A DNA stretch of 34,534 nucleotides from Solirubrobacter deserti (GCF_027587175.1 NZ_JAPCID010000072.1:1-34534), one strand, 5' to 3'; shown: positions 7,244-15,870, counted from the first letter of the stretch. Numbers and translations are program-made. Notes: a model not told the origin generated them from the letters alone.

Positions 7244-8298
7244 TCCTCTCGGGCGGCAAAGGCACGCGCCTGCGCCCGATCACCTACACGTCGGCGAAGC
7301 AGCTCGTTCCCGTCGCGAACAAGCCGGTCCTGTTCTACGGGATCGAGGCGATGGCGGCCGCGGGCATTCGCGAGGTCGGGATCATCATCGCGCCGGAGAC
7401 CGGCGATGAGATCCGCGCGACCGCCGGCGACGGCTCGCAGTTCGGCGTCGAGATCACGTACATCCCGCAGTCCGAGCCGCTGGGGCTCGCGCACGCGGTG
7501 CTGACCGCGGAGCCGTTCCTCGGCACCGACCCGTTCGTCATGTACCTCGGCGACAACCTGCTGCAGGGCGGGATCGAGGAGCTCGTCGCGAACTTCCGCA
7601 CGAACCAGCCCGAGGCGCTGATCCTGCTCACGAAGGTGCCGGACCCGCAGAACTACGGCGTCGCGGAGCTCGACGCGACCGGCGGCGTCACACGCCTGGT
7701 CGAGAAGCCGGCCGAGCCCGCGACCGATCTCGCGCTCGTCGGCGTGTACATGTTCACGCCGCGCATCCACGAGGCCGCGAAGTCGATCCAGCCGTCCGGC
7801 CGCGGCGAGCTCGAGATCACCGACGCGATCCAGTGGCTCGTCGACGCCGGCGCGCCGGTCGAGTCGCACGTCGTCCGTGGCTGGTGGAAGGACACCGGCC
7901 GCCTCGCGGACATGCTCGAGGCCAACCGCTTGATCCTCGAGACCGTCATCCAGAAGGTCGACGGCGAGCTGATCGACTCCCAGATCGAGGGCCGCGTGGT
8001 CGTCGAGGCGGGCGCCGTGCTCGAGCGCAGCACGGTCCGCGGCCCCGCGATCATCGGCGCCGGCGCCCGGCTGGTGGACGCCTACGTCGGCCCGTACACC
8101 GCGGTCGGTCGCCACTGCACGATCGACTCGTCCGAGGTCGAGCACTCGATCCTGCTCGAGAACTCCTCGGTCTCCGGCCTCCAGGGCCGCATGGAGTCCA
8201 GCCTGCTCGGTCGCGACGTGACGATCAGCCGCGGCCAGTCCCAGCCGCGCGCCTACCGCTTCATGGTCGGCGACTCGAGCGAGATCGGAATTCTATAG
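7222..8298 (+). CDS. rmlA: Glucose-1-phosphate thymidylyltransferase (long form)
   Basis: This enzyme joins dTTP and glucose-1-phosphate to dTDP-glucose, the first step of dTDP-sugar (for example rhamnose) synthesis for cell-surface glycans. The nucleotide-binding loop LSGGKGTRLRP (about 9-19) is intact, with YTSAKQLVPVANKP after it, the metal-site MYLGDN near 110, VEKP near 160 and WWKDTG near 220. The 358-aa length, with an extra left-handed beta-helix-like C-terminal region of repeated hydrophobic hexads (VVVEAGAVLERSTVRGPAII), matches the StrD-like long class rather than the ~290-aa RmlA. rmlB, C and D are not adjacent. Confidence 0.93.
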   Translation: MEQLKGLILSGGKGTRLRPITYTSAKQLVPVANKPVLFYGIEAMAAAGIREVGIIIAPETGDEIRATAGDGSQFGVEITYIPQSEPLGLAHAVLTAEPFLGTDPFVMYLGDNLLQGGIEELVANFRTNQPEALILLTKVPDPQNYGVAELDATGGVTRLVEKPAEPATDLALVGVYMFTPRIHEAAKSIQPSGRGELEITDAIQWLVDAGAPVESHVVRGWWKDTGRLADMLEANRLILETVIQKVDGELIDSQIEGRVVVEAGAVLERSTVRGPAIIGAGARLVDAYVGPYTAVGRHCTIDSSEVEHSILLENSSVSGLQGRMESSLLGRDVTISRGQSQPRAYRFMVGDSSEIGIL

Positions 8299-8316
8299 AG
8301 GGCTCACCAAACCCTC
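8298..8316. terminator. Small hairpin between converging rmlA and HD genes
   Basis: GAGGG (8298-8302) pairs with CCCTC (8312-8316), overlapping both stop codons. It is short, so it is a weak candidate. Confidence 0.25.
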
Positions 8317-9205
8317 AGGCAGCGCGCGAGGCGAACCAGGCGCCGCCGCCGAGCGCGCGGTCGTAGCCCGACCACGCGGAGCCCTCGGGGAGCTCCTTCT
8401 CGAGCCGGTCGAACGAGCCGAGCCGGCCGCCGAGGTTGTCGAGCATGTGCACGAGCGTCGCCTCGCGCGTGCACGGGACGACCGGCGAGCCGTGCTCGAG
8501 CTGGCCGTGGTGGCTGAGGATGATGTGGAGCACGGCGACGGCGAGCTCAGACGGGAAGTCCGGCAGGTCCTCGATGATCCGGCGCACGCGGTAGTAGCCG
8601 AGCGGGATCTCGCCCTGGAGCTTGCCCAGGTCGGTCATGTCGATGGCCAGCGGGTCGCTCGTGTAGGCGTCGAGCTTGCCGATGTCGTGCAGCAGCGCGC
8701 CGGTGACGGCGACGTCGCGGTCCACGCCGCCGAAGGTCGCGCTGATCGCGGACACGCCCTGCGCGACCGTCAACGAGTGCTCGAGCAGCCCGTGCCGGTA
8801 GGCCTGGTGAAAGCGCTTGGCGGCCGGGGCCTCGCGGAAGCGCTCCCAGGTCTCCGTGCCCGGCCCGAACACGGCTTCCAGCAGCGCGCGCAGGTGGACG
8901 CACTGGATCGTGCCGATCAGCGTGCGCAGGTCGGCCTCCATCCGGTCCACGGGGATGCGCGGACCGTCCAGCAGGTCGTCCAGGTCGTACTCGCCGGCCT
9001 CCGCGTCCCGCACCGAGCGCACGTGCAGGCGCCCGCGCGGCTCCACAGTGCCCTCCACGCGCACGCAGGAACCGGCCGCGATCGGGCAGGGCGCCGCCTC
9101 CAGCGTTCCCGTCCGGTCGCCCAAGACCACGCGTCGCGCGTCGCTCGCCCGAACCATCAGGACCTGGTCGATCTCCTGGCCGGGTGTGAGGTCGCGGACA
9201 CGCAC
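8315..9205 (-). CDS. OB-fold + HD-domain phosphohydrolase, YhaM-like 3'-5' exonuclease family
   Basis: This 296-aa protein has an OB-fold-like N-terminus (about 1-70, VRDLTPGQEIDQVLMVRASD) and an HD domain. The metal-ligand pattern is visible: H143 in LLEHS, H173-D174 in LLHDIGKL, H232-H233 in ILSHHG and D256 in HMLDNLGG. YhaM/CBF1 proteins with this order trim RNA or single-stranded DNA 3' ends. GTG 9205 is chosen because TAGGGT lies 10 nt before it; ATG 9256 is also in frame but would overlap the divergent SDR start. Nuclease activity is inferred from family. Confidence 0.85.
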   Translation of the reverse strand: MRVRDLTPGQEIDQVLMVRASDARRVVLGDRTGTLEAAPCPIAAGSCVRVEGTVEPRGRLHVRSVRDAEAGEYDLDDLLDGPRIPVDRMEADLRTLIGTIQCVHLRALLEAVFGPGTETWERFREAPAAKRFHQAYRHGLLEHSLTVAQGVSAISATFGGVDRDVAVTGALLHDIGKLDAYTSDPLAIDMTDLGKLQGEIPLGYYRVRRIIEDLPDFPSELAVAVLHIILSHHGQLEHGSPVVPCTREATLVHMLDNLGGRLGSFDRLEKELPEGSAWSGYDRALGGGAWFASRAA

Positions 9206-9221
9206 TGTGCGGTGAACCCTA
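9206..9221 (-). promoter_or_regulatory. Leaderless promoter -10 for the HD gene
   Basis: TAGGGT (9221-9216, minus strand) is 10 nt before GTG 9205. It lies where the -35 of the opposing SDR promoter would be. Confidence 0.45.
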
Positions 9222-9240
9222 GGTCCACGGTCGGACGAAA

Positions 9241-9254
9241 TACCATCGCGCCCC
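9241..9254 (+). promoter_or_regulatory. Leaderless promoter -10 for the SDR at 9255
   Basis: TACCAT (9241-9246) is 8 nt before ATG 9255. Confidence 0.5.
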
Positions 9255-9902
9255 ATGCCCGCACGCACCGCGCTTGTCACCGGAGGCGCCGGCGGCCTCG
9301 GCCGCTCGGTGGTCGCCGCGCTCGTCGAGGACGGCTGGGACGTGGTCGTCCCGGTCACGACCGAGACGGATCTCGGTGAGCACGTCACCACGGTCGTCGC
9401 CGACCTCACCGACCCCGACGACGTCGCCCGCACGCTCCGCACCGCGCAGGATCCGCTGAAGGCGGTGGTGAACCTGGTCGGCGGGTTCGCGGCCGGGCAG
9501 CCGGTGGAGACGACGCCGCTGCAGGACTTCGAGCGCATGTTCACGCTCAACCTGCGCCCGACCTACCTGGTCACCCAGGCCGCGCTCCCGCGCCTGAAGG
9601 CCAGCGGCGGCGCGATCGTGTGCACGAGCTCCGCGACCGCGCTGAACCCGTTCAAGGGCTCCGCGGGCTACTCCGCGAGCAAGGCGGCCGTGATCGCGTT
9701 CACGCAGGCCGTCGCCAAGGAGGCGGAGAACGTCCGCGCCAACGTCATCCTCCCGACGATGATCGACACACCGGCCAACCGCGAGTCGATGCCGGCCGAG
9801 CAGCACCACAAGCTCATCCCGCCGGAGCGCATCGCGAGGACCGTCGCGTTCCTGTGCGACGACGCCTCGGCCGCGATCAACGGGGCGGCAGTTCCGGTCT
9901 GA
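9255..9902 (+). CDS. Short-chain dehydrogenase/reductase
   Basis: This 215-aa Rossmann oxidoreductase has the NAD(P)-binding loop TGGAGGLG (9-16), D50 in VADLTD, VGG in place of NNAG near 75-77, catalytic serine 125/126 (CTSSAT) and the active pair Y139-x3-K143 in GYSASK. It is shorter than the usual ~250 aa, mainly because the substrate-binding C-terminal region is compact. The substrate cannot be predicted. It starts back to back with the HD gene. Its 3' end overlaps the converging EcsC gene by 26 nt. Confidence 0.9.
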   Translation: MPARTALVTGGAGGLGRSVVAALVEDGWDVVVPVTTETDLGEHVTTVVADLTDPDDVARTLRTAQDPLKAVVNLVGGFAAGQPVETTPLQDFERMFTLNLRPTYLVTQAALPRLKASGGAIVCTSSATALNPFKGSAGYSASKAAVIAFTQAVAKEAENVRANVILPTMIDTPANRESMPAEQHHKLIPPERIARTVAFLCDDASAAINGAAVPV

Positions 9903-10539
9903 CGGACTGCCCATAGAAGTCGACGGCGCGCTTGCCCAGGCGGTTCGTGTCGCGCCGGTTGGACACGGCGCTGAAGGCGATCGCGAAGCCGGGGATGAGC
10001 TTGCCCGCGACCTTCTTGGCCCCGCTCTTGCCGACCATCTTCAGCAGCTTGGACGCGAGCGCCTCGTCGCGCTGGAGCTTGGAGCCGACCCAGTGCTCGG
10101 CGACGCTCACCTCTGCCGCGCCGTCCAGCGCCCGCCGCGCACCCGCAGGATCGCTGTAGAGCCCGGTGAGCGCCAGCAGCTCGGCCGGACGCATCGGGTC
10201 GCGCGGGTCCCACCCGTACGCGCCCGCGATGAAGAAGACCATGCGCGACTGCAGCCAGGCGAGCGCGACCAGGTCCGGGACGATCGTGACGATTCCGCCG
10301 ATTCCGGCCGCGGCACCCTCCGCCGAAGCCAGATTGGCATGGCGTTTGCGCGCCATCTCTCCCATCGCGATCGGGTGCAGGCCCATGACGTTGCGCTGGC
10401 GATGCGCCCAGGTGGCGGCGGGCGGGCCGAACGCGTCGGCGGCCGCCAGCGCCACGTGTTCCGGGGCACGGACCGGGTCGGCCCGCAGTCGCTCCAGCAG
10501 CGAGGCGGGCGGGGCGGCAGGCTCGTCCGCTTCGCTCAT
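9877..10539 (-). CDS. EcsC-family protein
   Basis: This 220-aa protein matches the EcsC family, named for the third gene of the Bacillus ecs ABC-transporter operon and of unknown biochemical role. Visible traits are the glycine-rich helix EGAAAGIGGIVTIVPDLVAL (about 75-94), the following WLQSRMVFFIAGAYGWDPRD and a late helix with KSGAKKVAGKLIPGFAIAFS. Start ATG 10539 is chosen over ATG 10551 because TATGTT lies 7 nt before it and overlaps the upstream ATG. No ABC transporter genes are adjacent. Membrane association is likely from the hydrophobic helices. Confidence 0.85.
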   Translation of the reverse strand: MSEADEPAAPPASLLERLRADPVRAPEHVALAAADAFGPPAATWAHRQRNVMGLHPIAMGEMARKRHANLASAEGAAAGIGGIVTIVPDLVALAWLQSRMVFFIAGAYGWDPRDPMRPAELLALTGLYSDPAGARRALDGAAEVSVAEHWVGSKLQRDEALASKLLKMVGKSGAKKVAGKLIPGFAIAFSAVSNRRDTNRLGKRAVDFYGQSVRPELPPR

Positions 10540-10552
10540 TTCGTCCAACATA
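10540..10552 (-). promoter_or_regulatory. Leaderless promoter -10 for the EcsC gene
   Basis: TATGTT (10552-10547, minus strand) is 7 nt before ATG 10539. The same hexamer is used at the beta-propeller gene. Confidence 0.5.
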
Positions 10553-10609
10553 GATCACATGCTTTGACGGCGTGTCATCGAGTGCCGATGAGCGGGTATG
10601 CCTCTGGAC

Positions 10610-11443
10610 ATGTCCTCCGTCATCGAACACCGCGTTGAGTTGGCCGGTCATGTCACGCGCGCGCTCGAGGTGGCGGGGGAAGGCCCCGGCATCGTCCTGC
10701 TGCACGGCTGGAACCACTCCGCCGACACCTGGCGCCCGCTGCTGAGCGCGCTCGCCGCGCGCGGGCGGCGCGCGATCGCCGTCGACCTCCCCGGCTTCGG
10801 CGAGGCGACGCCGCTCGAGCCCGGCGCCGTGCTCCCGCAGCTGGACGCGTTCGCCGCCGAGCTCGTCACGGCCTGGGCCGGAAGCGAGCCCGTCGTGATC
10901 GCGGGCGCATCGCTCGGTGGCTGCCTGGCGCTGCGCCTGGCCGAGCACCCGGGCGAGCTCAAGCTGGCGGGCGTCGTCCCGGTCTCCCCGGACGGGCTCG
11001 AGGTGCCGTCCTGGTTTGACCCGATCGAGGAGGACCCGATCGTCCGCCGGCTGCTCTCGCTGCCGGTGCCCGTGCCGGGCGAGATCGTGCGCCGGGCCCA
11101 CAAGGGCGCGCACCGGCCGCTGGCCTTCAGCGACGCGCAGCGCGCCGTCGTGGACGCCTTCGGGCGCAGCGGCGACACGCGGGCGGACGTCGCCGCACTG
11201 CTGGAGTCCGGGCGCGAGCTCGCGCCTGAGCTGCTCAACGCGCCGTTCGACCTGGTCGGCATCCGCTGCCCGGTGCTGCTCGTGTGGGGCGCCTACGACC
11301 GCATGCTGCCGCACAGCGACGCCCGCATGGCGCTGGACTCGCTGCCCACCACGCAGGTGGAGCTGATCGAGGGTTGCGGCCACCAGCCGCAGCTCGAGGC
11401 CACCGGCCGTCTGGTCGAGCTCCTGCTGCCGTTCGGCAGATAA
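10610..11443 (+). CDS. Alpha/beta-hydrolase
   Basis: This 277-aa hydrolase has the oxyanion motif HGW (32-34) in VLLHGWNHSADTWRP, the nucleophile elbow GASLGG with S101, the acid D230 (WGAYDRMLP) and H258 (GCGHQPQ). A lid of about 50 residues (125-195) separates the core halves. The profile is that of small esterases or C-C hydrolases; the substrate is unknown. ATG 10598, four codons upstream, is the alternative start; ATG 10610 is favoured because TATGCC (10597-10602) lies 7 nt before it. It is divergent from the EcsC gene. Confidence 0.88.
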   Translation: MSSVIEHRVELAGHVTRALEVAGEGPGIVLLHGWNHSADTWRPLLSALAARGRRAIAVDLPGFGEATPLEPGAVLPQLDAFAAELVTAWAGSEPVVIAGASLGGCLALRLAEHPGELKLAGVVPVSPDGLEVPSWFDPIEEDPIVRRLLSLPVPVPGEIVRRAHKGAHRPLAFSDAQRAVVDAFGRSGDTRADVAALLESGRELAPELLNAPFDLVGIRCPVLLVWGAYDRMLPHSDARMALDSLPTTQVELIEGCGHQPQLEATGRLVELLLPFGR

Positions 11444-11465
11444 GTTGCAGCGTTTCGGGGACGGC

Positions 11466-11479
11466 TAGGCTTTCCCGCC
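11466..11479 (+). promoter_or_regulatory. Leaderless promoter -10 for the L,D-transpeptidase
   Basis: TAGGCT (11466-11471) is 8 nt before ATG 11480. Confidence 0.55.
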
Positions 11480-12463
11480 ATGCGCCGTGCTCTGCTGCTG
11501 ACCTTCGCCTCGTTCCTTCTGCTCGCTCCGACGGCGTCGGCGCAAGAGCCGCGCATCCCGGCCGGCGTCACCGCCGCCGGCATCGACGTGTCGAACCTGA
11601 CGCTGCCCGAGGCCGCCAACCGGATCGCGTTCACGTTCACGACCACGATCAACAGCCCGCTGTCCACGCGCGTCGCCGGGCGGCGCTTCCTGCTGCGCAC
11701 GAAGGACGTGGACTTCAAGTTCGACGCGGCAAAGACGGCGCGGCGCGCGCTCAATGCCGGCCGCACCGCCGCCGGCGCCCCGGTCAACGTGCCGCTGTAC
11801 GTGAAGTTCAAGGTGGCCAAGGTCCGGACCTACGTCGACAAGGTCGAGAAGGGCATCGCGACCGCCCCGCGGGACGCGCGCGTGGACATCAAGCTCACGA
11901 AGATCGACCGGATCGAGCACCGCGACGGGCGCACGGTCGACAAGAAGGCGCTCGAGGCGGCGGTCATCGCGACGCTGAGCGACCCGGCCGCCAACCGCAA
12001 GCTGCGCCCGGAGCCCGTGGCCGTCAAGCCGAAGATCACGACCGGCAGCCTGGCCAAGGCCTACGGGACGATCCTCACGATCGACCGCGGGAACTTCAAG
12101 CTGCGCCTGTTCAAGAACCTGAAGCTCTCCAAGACCTACGGGGTGGCTGTCGGCGCGCCAGGTTATTCGACGCCGACGGGCCGCTACACGATCGCCAACA
12201 AGGCCGTCAACCCGGCCTGGACGGCGCCTGACTCGCCGTGGGCCGGCGCGTACCGCAACGAGGTCGTGCCGGGCGGCTCGGCCGAGAATCCCCTGAAGGC
12301 GCGCTGGATGGGCATCGTCGGCGGCGTGGGCATCCACGGCACGGGTGCCCCGGGCTCGATCGGCTCGCGCGCCTCGCACGGCTGCATTCGCATGACCGTC
12401 CCGGACGTGATCGACCTCTATGACCGGGTGCCGGTGGGCTCCCCGGTGTTGATCGGAAACTGA
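11480..12463 (+). CDS. Secreted L,D-transpeptidase (YkuD domain)
   Basis: This 327-aa wall enzyme makes 3-3 peptidoglycan cross-links or attaches proteins to the wall. A signal peptide (about 1-21, MRRALLLTFASFLLLAPTASA) ends at an ASA-Q site. Residues 25-185 look like the PG_binding_4 type domain that precedes many actinobacterial YkuD domains. The YkuD domain (about 190-326) begins ILTIDRGNFKLRLFKN and carries the catalytic H286-G-T-G, then S299-H300-G-C302-I-R (SHGCIRM), with C302 the nucleophile. It ends LIGN at the usual point. It has its own promoter after the hydrolase and is followed closely by rnd. Confidence 0.95.
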   Translation: MRRALLLTFASFLLLAPTASAQEPRIPAGVTAAGIDVSNLTLPEAANRIAFTFTTTINSPLSTRVAGRRFLLRTKDVDFKFDAAKTARRALNAGRTAAGAPVNVPLYVKFKVAKVRTYVDKVEKGIATAPRDARVDIKLTKIDRIEHRDGRTVDKKALEAAVIATLSDPAANRKLRPEPVAVKPKITTGSLAKAYGTILTIDRGNFKLRLFKNLKLSKTYGVAVGAPGYSTPTGRYTIANKAVNPAWTAPDSPWAGAYRNEVVPGGSAENPLKARWMGIVGGVGIHGTGAPGSIGSRASHGCIRMTVPDVIDLYDRVPVGSPVLIGN

Positions 12464-12486
12464 CACACACGCTCCGCGGGGCCGGG

Positions 12487-12501
12487 TAGGGTCGCGCCAG
12501 C
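12487..12501 (+). promoter_or_regulatory. Leaderless promoter -10 for rnd
   Basis: TAGGGT (12487-12492) is 9 nt before ATG 12502. Confidence 0.5.
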
Positions 12502-13659
12502 ATGCAGCAGACGCAGACGGAGGTGGACCGCCTCGCCGACATGGCGAAGGCGGAAGGACGGCTGGGACTGGACACGGAGTTCATGCCCGAGGGCCGCTAT
12601 CGGCCGCTGCTCTGCCTCGTGCAGATCGTGGTGGGTGAGCACGTCGAAGTGCTCGACCCGCTGACCTCGACCTTCAACCCGGCGCCCTTGGCCGCGGTGC
12701 TCGCCGACCCGGCGATCGAGATCGTGCTCCATGCCGGGCGCCAGGATGTTGCGATCCTGCGACGCGAGTGGAAGACGACGTTCACCAACGTCTTCGACAC
12801 CCAGGTCGCCGCGGGCTTCGCCGGGTTCTCCGCCCAGGCCGGCTACAACGGCCTGCTCCACGACGTCCTGCGCATCCGCCTGCCCAAGACGGCGAGCTTC
12901 ACGCGCTGGGACGCGCGGCCGCTGACCGACGAGCAGATCGCGTACGCGCGCGGGGACGTCGAGCATCTGATGCCGCTGGCCGACAACATCCAGGCCCGGT
13001 TGACCGAGCGCGGCCGGCTGGATTGGGCTCGCGAGGAGTGCGTCGCCATCGCGGAGGCCACCGACGAGCGCGACCCGCTGGAGGTCTGGCGCCGGCTCCC
13101 GCGCGTGAGCGGGCTGGACCCGCGCGAGCGCGCGGTCGCGCAGGCGATCGCGGGCTGGCGTGAGCGGACGGCCGCGGCCGAGGACCGCCCGGTCGGCGCC
13201 GTCGTACGCGACCCGACCGTGGTCGAGCTGGCCAAGCGCCAACCGTCCGGCCGCCGCGACCTGGCCCAGATCCGCGGCATCACACCCGACGTCGTGCGCC
13301 GGCGCGGGGACGACCTGATCGCGGCCATCGCGGCCGGCAAGGAGGCCGAGCCGATCCAGCTCGAGGAGGGCGACCGCTCGCCCACCGAGGCCGTCGACGG
13401 GCCGACGATCGCGCTCGCCGAGTCGCTGGTGCGCTCACGCGCGCAGGAGGCCGGGCTGGCCTACGAGCTGATCGCGGCGCGCGCGGACCTCTCGCCGATC
13501 GTCGTCGCCGCCCGCCGCAACCAGCCCGAGCCGGACGTCCGCACGCTGCGCGGCTGGCGGCGGGAGCTCGTGGGCGAGGAGCTGCTGGCGCTGCTCGCGG
13601 GCCGGTACACGCTCGGCGTCGGCCACGGCGGCCGAGTCGAGATCAAGCCCGTGGGCTGA
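12502..13659 (+). CDS. rnd: Ribonuclease D
   Basis: This 385-aa DEDDy-type 3'-5' exoribonuclease trims stable RNA 3' ends, classically tRNA. All catalytic residues are in view: D24 and E26 (LDTEF), D82 (GRQDVAIL), Y148 and D152 (YARGDVEHL). An HRDC domain lies at about 205-285, including QAIAGWRERTAAAEDRPVGA and LAQIRGI, and a second HRDC-like helical region closes the protein (about 300-370). Its last 17 nt overlap the converging tetR gene. Confidence 0.94.
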   Translation: MQQTQTEVDRLADMAKAEGRLGLDTEFMPEGRYRPLLCLVQIVVGEHVEVLDPLTSTFNPAPLAAVLADPAIEIVLHAGRQDVAILRREWKTTFTNVFDTQVAAGFAGFSAQAGYNGLLHDVLRIRLPKTASFTRWDARPLTDEQIAYARGDVEHLMPLADNIQARLTERGRLDWAREECVAIAEATDERDPLEVWRRLPRVSGLDPRERAVAQAIAGWRERTAAAEDRPVGAVVRDPTVVELAKRQPSGRRDLAQIRGITPDVVRRRGDDLIAAIAAGKEAEPIQLEEGDRSPTEAVDGPTIALAESLVRSRAQEAGLAYELIAARADLSPIVVAARRNQPEPDVRTLRGWRRELVGEELLALLAGRYTLGVGHGGRVEIKPVG

Positions 13660-14242
13660 GCCCGGCCATCACCGTTCCGAGCAGCTCGACGGGGTCGCCG
13701 AGCCCTTCTTCGTGCCCCCCGCAGATGATCAGGCGGTAGATGAACGGGCCGACCATCAGGTCGACCGCGACCTCGGTGTCCACGTCGGCGCGAATCTCCC
13801 CGCGCGCCTTCGCCCGCTCGACGATCCCCCGCACCACACGCCGGCGCGGCTCGACCAGGTGCTCGTGGAACAGCGCGTGCATCTCCGGCTCGCCGACCAC
13901 TTCCGAGAGCAGCCGCGGCATCAGCGAGAGCGCGCCCGTACGCGCCGCTCCCGCGAGCACGTTCTGCGCCGTGGCGGCGAAGTCGCCCTGCAGCGAGCCC
14001 GTGTCGTCGGGCAGCGGGATGTCCGAGTTCAGGTGCGCGATCGCCGCGCGCACGAGCTCCTCCTTGGAGCCGTAGCGGCGGTAGATCGTCGCCTTGCCGA
14101 CGCCGGAGCGCTCCCGCACGCGCTCCATCGTCAGCGCGCGATAGCCGTCCTCGGCCAGCAGCTCGAGCGCGGCCTGCAGGATGGCCTCGTCCGCCTCGGC
14201 GGAGCGAGGCCTTCCCGGAGGGCGCGTCTCGACGTCGCTCAA
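13643..14242 (-). CDS. TetR-family repressor
   Basis: This 199-aa regulator has a typical TetR HTH at about 18-65: ILQAALELLAEDGYRALTME, then RSGVGKATIYRRYGSKEELV. The rest is a helical ligand domain. The start is TTG 14242, which overlaps the TGA of the upstream MFS gene (TTGA), so it is translated as the second gene of an exporter-repressor operon. That order and the inverted repeat before the operon predict that it represses the exporter and itself and is released by a drug-like or hydrophobic ligand. Confidence 0.93.
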   Translation of the reverse strand: MSDVETRPPGRPRSAEADEAILQAALELLAEDGYRALTMERVRERSGVGKATIYRRYGSKEELVRAAIAHLNSDIPLPDDTGSLQGDFAATAQNVLAGAARTGALSLMPRLLSEVVGEPEMHALFHEHLVEPRRRVVRGIVERAKARGEIRADVDTEVAVDLMVGPFIYRLIICGGHEEGLGDPVELLGTVMAGLSPRA

Positions 14243-15732
14243 GCCGGCACGACCTCGCCGACCCGGCCGCGGCGCTCACGCGGCAGGAACACGGCCGCGA
14301 CCAGCGCGCCGGCGAGCGCGACGCCCACGGCGACGAGCGTTGCGGTCTGCATCGCGTCCATGAACGCGTTCTGGCCGGCTGCGATCAACTGCGGGTTGCC
14401 CGTCGCGAGCGCGCCCGCGAGCGAGTCGCGCGCCACCTCGGGAGCAGACTCCATGTCTCCACGGTAGCCGCTGGCCAGCAGCGAGCCGAGCACTGCGACA
14501 CCCAGCGAGCCGCCCGCCACGCGCGTGGTGTCGTTGATCGCCGATCCGACGCTCATCTTGGCCTCGGGCAGCACGCTCATGATCGCGTCGGTCGCGGGCG
14601 CCATCGCCGTCCCGATGCCGTAGCCGAGCAGCACCAGCGCGGCCGCGATCAGCCCGTAGGAGGAGCTCGCGTCGGCCAGCGAGATCAGGAACATGCCGGC
14701 CGCGACGAACACGAGCCCGAGCGGGACCACGGCACGCAGACCGATCCGCTCCGCGAGCTTGGTCGAGGACGGCCCGGCGAACACGAGCCCCGCGGCGACC
14801 GGCAGCGTCTTGATGCCGGCGTCGAGCGCGTCGTAGCCCTTGACCAGCTGCATGTACTGCGTCAGGAAGAAGATCATCCCGAACAGCGCGAAGAACGCGA
14901 GCGAGATGGCGGCGCTGGACGCGGTGAAGCGCGGATTGCGGAAGAGCGCGACGTCGAGCATCGGGGCCGGCGCGCGGCGCTCCCACGCCACGAACGCGGC
15001 GCCGACCGCGAGCGCGACCGCGAAGGCGCCGAGCACGAGGCCGTCGGTCCAGCCGCGCGCGGGCGCCTCGATCAGGCCCCAGATCAGCGTCGTGAGCGCG
15101 GCGAAGGAGAGTGTGAAGCCGCGCAGGTCCAGGCGCGGCGCACTCTCGTCACGGCTCTCGGGCACCAGCCAGCGGCCCGCGACGAGCGCGCCGAGCACGA
15201 TCGGGACGTTGACGAGGAAGATCCACGCCCAGTCGGCGCGCTCGATCAGCCAGCCGCCCGCCACCGGACCGATCGCGATGCCCAGGCCGGAGACCCCGGC
15301 CCAGATGCCGATCGCCTTCGCGCGCTCGTGCGCGGGGAACGTGGCGACGAGGATCGAGAGCGTGGACGGCATGATGAACGCGCCGCCGACGCCCATGATC
15401 GCCCGCATCACGATCAACAGGTCCGGCGAGGTGGCCAGCGCGGAGCCGAGTGAACCGGCGCCGAAGACGATCAGGCCGAGCGTGAGCGCGCGCTTGCGGC
15501 CGAAGCGGTCGCCGAGCGAGCCGGCGGTGAGCAGCACGCCGGCGAAGACGAGCATGTAGACGTCGACGATCCATTGCAGCTGCGAGGAGGTCGCGTCCAG
15601 GTCGCGCTGGAGCGTGGGCAGCGCGACGTTGAGGATCGTGTTGTCGAGCCCGATCACCAGCAGCGACAAGCACAGGACCGCCAGCGTCCACCAGCGGCGC
15701 GGGTTCAACGAATCGAGACTGTTCCGTTTCAT
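14239..15732 (-). CDS. MFS multidrug exporter, DHA2 (EmrB/QacA) type
   Basis: This 497-aa protein has about 14 hydrophobic helices. Helix 1 carries motif D1 (LDNTILNVALPTLQRDL, residues about 29-45), and motif A follows helix 2 (GSLGDRFGRKRALTLGL). Motif C is suggested by GVSGLGIAIGPVAGGWL in helix 5. These are the marks of proton-driven drug exporters with 14 helices. ATG 15732 is used since it lies right before helix 1 and TATCGT stands 7 nt upstream. It forms an operon with the coupled tetR gene. The exported compound is unknown. Confidence 0.94.
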   Translation of the reverse strand: MKRNSLDSLNPRRWWTLAVLCLSLLVIGLDNTILNVALPTLQRDLDATSSQLQWIVDVYMLVFAGVLLTAGSLGDRFGRKRALTLGLIVFGAGSLGSALATSPDLLIVMRAIMGVGGAFIMPSTLSILVATFPAHERAKAIGIWAGVSGLGIAIGPVAGGWLIERADWAWIFLVNVPIVLGALVAGRWLVPESRDESAPRLDLRGFTLSFAALTTLIWGLIEAPARGWTDGLVLGAFAVALAVGAAFVAWERRAPAPMLDVALFRNPRFTASSAAISLAFFALFGMIFFLTQYMQLVKGYDALDAGIKTLPVAAGLVFAGPSSTKLAERIGLRAVVPLGLVFVAAGMFLISLADASSSYGLIAAALVLLGYGIGTAMAPATDAIMSVLPEAKMSVGSAINDTTRVAGGSLGVAVLGSLLASGYRGDMESAPEVARDSLAGALATGNPQLIAAGQNAFMDAMQTATLVAVGVALAGALVAAVFLPRERRGRVGEVVPA

Positions 15733-15745
15733 AACGACGACGATA
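15733..15745 (-). promoter_or_regulatory. Leaderless promoter -10 for the exporter operon
   Basis: TATCGT (15745-15740, minus strand) is 7 nt before ATG 15732. Confidence 0.5.
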
Positions 15746-15752
15746 CGCCGCG

Positions 15753-15785
15753 TTGATACGAAACGCAACCGTTCCGTCTTGATAC
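15753..15785. promoter_or_regulatory. Probable TetR operator with flanking direct repeats
   Basis: GAAACG-N4-CGTTCC (15760-15775) is a one-mismatch inverted repeat covering the expected -35 of the exporter promoter. It is framed by two copies of TTGATAC (15753-15759 and 15779-15785). A further GAAACGGAAC-like half-site lies in the first codons of the exporter. Confidence 0.5.
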
Positions 15786-15870
15786 TCGAGCTAGCCGCAC
15801 CCCGGTCGCTTAATGAGCGGCTGGGGAAGCCCTTAAGGACATTTGAGGGTCGACTTACCGCTTCCTTGAG

